A DNA stretch of 8,317 nucleotides, from assembly GCA_964409675.1 (NCBI GenBank), contig CAYPEF010000100.1, positions 1 through 8,317 of the forward strand, read 5' to 3'. Below the pieces are notes generated by a model. It did not search any database, was not told the DNA's origin, and saw only the letters and a list, made by a program, of their open reading frames with translations. Shown piece after piece: positions 5,731-8,317 of the stretch. The position numbers were made by a program, and so were the translations under genes. This DNA is from CAYMDD01 sp964409675 (GTDB lineage: Bacteria; Pseudomonadota; Alphaproteobacteria; Rickettsiales; SXRF01). Numbering within the stretch: position 1 is the stretch's first letter; each line of letters opens with the position of its first letter.

Positions 5731-5816
5731 TGGTGGAGGAGGTAGGATTTGAACCTACGAACGCTTACGCGGGCAGATTTACAGTCTGCTGCCATTGACC
5801 ACTCGGCCACTCCTCC
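5731..5816 (-). tRNA. tRNA-Tyr (anticodon GTA), CCA encoded
   Basis: The minus strand starts GGAGGAG and ends CTCCTCC-A-CCA, a perfect acceptor stem with encoded CCA (5731-5733). The anticodon arm GCAGA-CTGTAAA-TCTGC gives GTA, reading tyrosine codons UAU/UAC. A long variable arm follows (CCGCGTAAGCG region), and the T-arm holds GGTTCAAATCC; the 86-nt length fits a class II tRNA-Tyr. It is divergent from rlmB. In E. coli-type tuf operons tRNA-Tyr stands just before tRNA-Gly, and here the two remain on the same strand and in the same order but are far apart. Confidence 0.97.
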
Positions 5817-5856
5817 ACAGGGCATTAAGCCGCAAAGAGGAAGCACTTTTAGCGAT

Positions 5857-5862
5857 TTTATA
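5857..5862 (-). promoter_or_regulatory. Candidate -10 box for tRNA-Tyr
   Basis: TATAAA (5862-5857, minus strand) lies about 40 nt upstream of the tRNA-Tyr 5' end, giving a predicted start near 5850 and a short precursor leader. No clear -35 is seen at the right distance; a palindrome (5887-5900) occupies the zone just upstream. Confidence 0.35.
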
Positions 5863-5886
5863 CGAGTTTGCAAGCGGGAGCTTTGG

Positions 5887-5900
5887 TAAAACGCGTTTTA
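5887..5900. repeat. Perfect 14-bp palindrome between tRNA-Tyr and rlmB
   Basis: TAAAACGCGTTTTA is a perfect palindrome with no spacer, set between the divergent tRNA-Tyr and rlmB. It lies at about -37 to -50 relative to the predicted tRNA-Tyr start, where an activator or repressor could act. Perfect symmetry over 14 bp is unlikely by chance at one given site but less remarkable over the whole window. Confidence 0.45.
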
Positions 5901-5995
5901 TCCGTTTCCTCCATGCCAATCCGGTGATTATGCTGGATATGAAGAATGGTTCTATTTATGAAAGATCCATCCAATAATGTTAAGAAAGTCAGGCG

Positions 5996-6718
5996 ATGGC
6001 CCTTAAAATGCAATGGTTATACGGGCAGCACCCGCTGAGCGCGGCGCTGGCCAATCCGGAGCGCGTGTTCCGGCGGCTGGCATTTACTAAGCAGGCAGCG
6101 GAGAAGCTAACGCCGCTGTTGCAGAAGCGCCACCCCAAGCCCGAAATCGTGGAGGCGCAGCGGCTGGAGAAGCTGCTGCCGGCAGGAGCCGTGCATCAGG
6201 GCTGCGCCGGCGAAGCGGAACCGCTGCCCGAGCTGTCGCTGGAGGAATACCTGGCCATGGGCGAGGAAAAGCCGCTGCTGCTGCTCGACCAGGTGACCGA
6301 CCCGCATAACGTGGGTGCCATCCTGCGCTCGGCGGCGGCGTTCGATGCCGGGGCCGTCATCACCCCTGCCCGCCATGCGCCGGAAGCAACGGGTACGCTG
6401 GCTAAAGCGGCCTCCGGTGCGCTGGAAATGCTGCCGTTGATTGCCGTTTCCAACCTCGCGCAGGCGATGGAAGTGCTGAAAAAAGCCGGCTACTGGGTAG
6501 CCGGGCTGGACGGCGCGGCGAAGCAGACGCTGGCGCAGGCGAAGCTTTCGCGCAAATCCGCGCTGGTGCTGGGCGCGGAAGGGGCGGGCCTGCGCCGGCT
6601 CAGTGCCGAGCGGTGCGATCTGTTGGTGAAGCTGCCGATCCACGCGCAGATGGAATCGCTGAATGTCTCCAACGCGGCGGCGGTGGCGCTGTATGAACTG
6701 AGCAGGGAGGTATTGTGA
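5996..6718 (+). CDS. rlmB: TrmH/SpoU-family 23S rRNA (guanosine-2'-O)-methyltransferase, RlmB-like
   Basis: This 240-aa cytoplasmic enzyme should use S-adenosylmethionine to methylate a ribose 2'-OH in rRNA (G2251 for E. coli RlmB). It has an N-terminal L30e-like RNA-binding domain (about 7-75, opening with the family-like LYGQHPL) and a SPOUT knot domain (about 92-238). Motif 1 is visible as N105-V-G-x3-R111, with N105 and R111 matching catalytic positions; motif 2 as VLGAEGAGLRR (191-201); motif 3 as LPIHAQMESLNVSNAAAVALYE (213-234). In motif 3 the Gly usual in IPMxG is Ala217. Length matches the family. The ATG at 5996 has only a weak CAGG before it; the ATG at 6008 is a possible alternative. 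The stop overlaps the GNAT start by 4 nt. RlmB is preferred over TrmH (tRNA) by domain layout, though the exact target is inferred. Confidence 0.87.
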   Translation: MALKMQWLYGQHPLSAALANPERVFRRLAFTKQAAEKLTPLLQKRHPKPEIVEAQRLEKLLPAGAVHQGCAGEAEPLPELSLEEYLAMGEEKPLLLLDQVTDPHNVGAILRSAAAFDAGAVITPARHAPEATGTLAKAASGALEMLPLIAVSNLAQAMEVLKKAGYWVAGLDGAAKQTLAQAKLSRKSALVLGAEGAGLRRLSAERCDLLVKLPIHAQMESLNVSNAAAVALYELSREVL

Positions 6719-7203
6719 GTATTCGACTGATGAATGCAGGCGACGCGAGCGCCATGCGCGAGCTGTGGCTGGCGGGGCTGCGGGAGGTGCCGGATATGTT
6801 TACCTCCTCCTATGCGGAGGAAGCTTCGCAGCCGCTGGACTATTTTGCCAAGCAGATTGCCAGGGGCGCTTCATTCGGCTGTTGGGACGGGGAGGCGCTT
6901 GGCGGCATGGTCGCAATCTGGGTGCCGGACAAGCGCCAGCAGTCGCGCCACAAGGCCTATCTCGGCGCCATGTATGTTGCACCGCAGCATCGCGGCAAGG
7001 GAGTGGCGAAGGCGTTAATCGAGGCGGCGCTGGAACATGCGAAGGACTATGCCGAGCAAGTGTCACTGGGCGTCTCCGCCCATAATGCGGGGGCGATCCG
7101 GCTGTATGAATCGCTTGGATTTACCCGGTATGCGCTGGAGCCGCGCTCGCTGAAGCTGGACGGGCGGTATATCGATGAAGTGCTGATGGTGAAATTTTTA
7201 TGA
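6715..7203 (+). CDS. GNAT-family N-acetyltransferase
   Basis: The 162-aa protein carries the GNAT fold. Motif A is seen as YVAPQHRGKGVAKALIEAA (87-105), with the acetyl-CoA pyrophosphate loop Q91-H-R-G-K-G-V-A98, and motif B as N124-AGAIRLYESLGF (to 136). It should transfer acetyl from acetyl-CoA to an amine, but the substrate cannot be read from the sequence. It starts at GTG (6715), which overlaps the rlmB stop in GTGA; GGGAGG (6705-6710) gives a good Shine-Dalgarno with 4-nt spacing, so translation is coupled to rlmB. The end, DGRYIDEVLMVKFL, is typical of small soluble GNAT enzymes. The gene pairing suggests co-expression, not necessarily a shared function. Confidence 0.88.
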   Translation: MSIRLMNAGDASAMRELWLAGLREVPDMFTSSYAEEASQPLDYFAKQIARGASFGCWDGEALGGMVAIWVPDKRQQSRHKAYLGAMYVAPQHRGKGVAKALIEAALEHAKDYAEQVSLGVSAHNAGAIRLYESLGFTRYALEPRSLKLDGRYIDEVLMVKFL

Positions 7204-7217
7204 TAATGTATTATCTA

Positions 7218-7232
7218 TGCCGGTAAGCGGCA
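7218..7232 (+). other. Hairpin between GNAT gene and hpd
   Basis: TGCCG-GTAAG-CGGCA can form a perfect 5-bp stem in the 53-nt gap. It lacks a following T-run, so it is not a standard intrinsic terminator and read-through into hpd is possible. A TATTAT at 7209-7214 could be a -10 for hpd itself, but no matching -35 is evident. Confidence 0.3.
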
Positions 7233-7256
7233 CAGTAACCAATGAAGGCAATGCAT

Positions 7257-8317
7257 ATGACTACTATCATCCCCATGGGCACCGACGGTTTCGAGTTTAT
7301 CGAATATGCCGCGCTTGAGCCTGCGCCGCTGGAGGAGCTTTTTACCCGGCTGGGCTTTACCCATATCGCCAACCATCGCTCCAAGCGGGTGAAGCTATAC
7401 AGGCAGGGGAATGTCAATTTCATCCTGAACGCGGAAAAAACCGGCCATGCGGAGGGGTTTTACAATGCGCATGGTCCCTCAGCCAATGCCATGGCCTTCC
7501 GGGTGAAGGACGCCGCTGCCGCCCTTGTTCGCGCGAAATCGCTCGGCGCGGAGATCGTGCAGCCGAACGTAGGGCCGATGGAACTGTCCATCCCGGCCAT
7601 CAAGGGTATCGGCGGCAGCCTGATTTATCTGGTGGACCGCTACGGCGGGCAGGGGCCGGATATTTATGATATCGACTTTACCTATCTCCCCGGCGTCGAG
7701 CGAAACCCTGCGGGCGTAGGGCTGAAAGAGATTGACCATCTGACGCATAATGTCTACCGCGGGCACATGGACGAATGGGCGTCATTCTATGAGCGCCTGT
7801 TCAATTTCCGCGAGATTCGCTATTTCGATATCGAGGGCAAGCTGACCGGCCTGAAAAGCAAGGCCATGACCAGCCCGTGCGGCAAAATCCGCATTCCCAT
7901 CAACGAATCCAGTGACGATAAATCGCAGATCGAGGAATATTTGCGCGAATATAAAGGCGAGGGCATCCAGCATATCGCCCTCTCCACCGGCGATATTTAC
8001 GCCACCGTCGAGGCGCTGAAAGGAAAGGACGTGCGCTTCATGAGCGCGCCGCCCGCCACCTATTACGAGCGCCTTGCCACCCGCCTGCCCGGACACGCAG
8101 AGGATGTGGCGCGCATGCAGCAAAACGGCATCCTGCTCGACGGCGCACCCGAATCCGCACCGGGCAAAAAAGACGGCGGCCTGCTGCTGCAAATCTTCAC
8201 CGCCACCGTCATCGGCCCGATTTTCTTCGAGATCATCCAGCGTAAAGGCGACGAAGGCTTCGGCGAGGGCAATTTCCGCGCGCTGTTTGAATCCATCGAG
8301 GAAGATCAGATCCGGCG
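7257..8317 (+). CDS. hpd: 4-hydroxyphenylpyruvate dioxygenase (3' end cut by window edge)
   Basis: The visible 353 codons encode a two-domain vicinal-oxygen-chelate protein matching 4-hydroxyphenylpyruvate dioxygenase, which converts 4-hydroxyphenylpyruvate to homogentisate in tyrosine breakdown using Fe(II) and O2. The N-terminal, non-metal domain spans about 8-145. The C-terminal domain carries the iron ligands H161 (in EIDHLTHNV), H239 (IQHIAL) and E325 (GPIFFEIIQRKG), closely matching the known positions in the Pseudomonas enzyme (161, 240, 322). The C-terminal signature GEGNFRALFESIE is present, so only a few residues should be missing. Of three in-frame ATGs (7242, 7251, 7257) the last is chosen because GAAGG (7244-7248) lies 8 nt before it. 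It follows the GNAT gene by 53 nt on the same strand and may have its own promoter. No tyrosine-catabolism neighbour is visible. Confidence 0.95.
   Translation, partial: MTTIIPMGTDGFEFIEYAALEPAPLEELFTRLGFTHIANHRSKRVKLYRQGNVNFILNAEKTGHAEGFYNAHGPSANAMAFRVKDAAAALVRAKSLGAEIVQPNVGPMELSIPAIKGIGGSLIYLVDRYGGQGPDIYDIDFTYLPGVERNPAGVGLKEIDHLTHNVYRGHMDEWASFYERLFNFREIRYFDIEGKLTGLKSKAMTSPCGKIRIPINESSDDKSQIEEYLREYKGEGIQHIALSTGDIYATVEALKGKDVRFMSAPPATYYERLATRLPGHAEDVARMQQNGILLDGAPESAPGKKDGGLLLQIFTATVIGPIFFEIIQRKGDEGFGEGNFRALFESIEEDQIR

Noticed and set aside
148..5816. Integrative element with tRNA att sites
   Set aside because: No integrase, transposase or direct repeat of either tRNA 3' end could be found between or beside the two tRNAs.
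5664..5873. 69-codon minus-strand frame and the overlapping 60-codon plus-strand frame (5795-5977)
   Set aside because: Both run through or into tRNA-Tyr and its promoter zone and show no recognisable protein features.

Overview
The window reads as a chromosomal segment from an alphaproteobacterium. Support comes from the first 18 residues of EF-Tu (with the KPHCNIGTI form common in that class), the tRNA/tuf arrangement, a TrmH/RlmB-type methylase divergent from tRNA-Tyr, and a four-helix membrane protein of alphaproteobacterial type. The class call is an inference; no genus can be named from the sequence.

Layout. The left edge (minus strand) holds the 5' end of tuf preceded by tRNA-Gly(TCC), an arrangement resembling the E. 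coli tRNA-tufB operon. Next are a small exported TPR protein (minus, 300-779) and a divergent OprP/OprO-like porin (plus, 1096-2400). Convergent with the porin is a two-gene minus-strand unit: a 24-residue single-helix peptide (3025-3099) whose stop codon overlaps the Shine-Dalgarno of a four-helix membrane protein (2425-3015). Then comes an AT-richer block with an unusual two-gene minus-strand operon: an 84-aa protein of unknown family overlapping by 8 nt a 553-aa protein with two Nudix-like domains, the first with an intact Nudix box and the second with its catalytic acids lost. A near-consensus sigma70 promoter with a dyad lies upstream. tRNA-Tyr(GTA) follows on the minus strand. To its right, on the plus strand, are rlmB, an overlapping GNAT acetyltransferase and a nearly complete 4-hydroxyphenylpyruvate dioxygenase (hpd), which runs off the right edge.

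Reading of the whole. The outer genes (tuf, tRNA-Gly, tRNA-Tyr, rlmB) form what looks like an old housekeeping backbone. About 5.5 kb of accessory genes, mostly envelope proteins plus the Nudix operon, sits between tRNA-Tyr and tRNA-Gly, which are close neighbours in the tuf operons I know. The Nudix operon is the least explained and most interesting part. The right-hand genes are a translation/modification pair followed by tyrosine catabolism; they may share a transcript but no functional link is evident.
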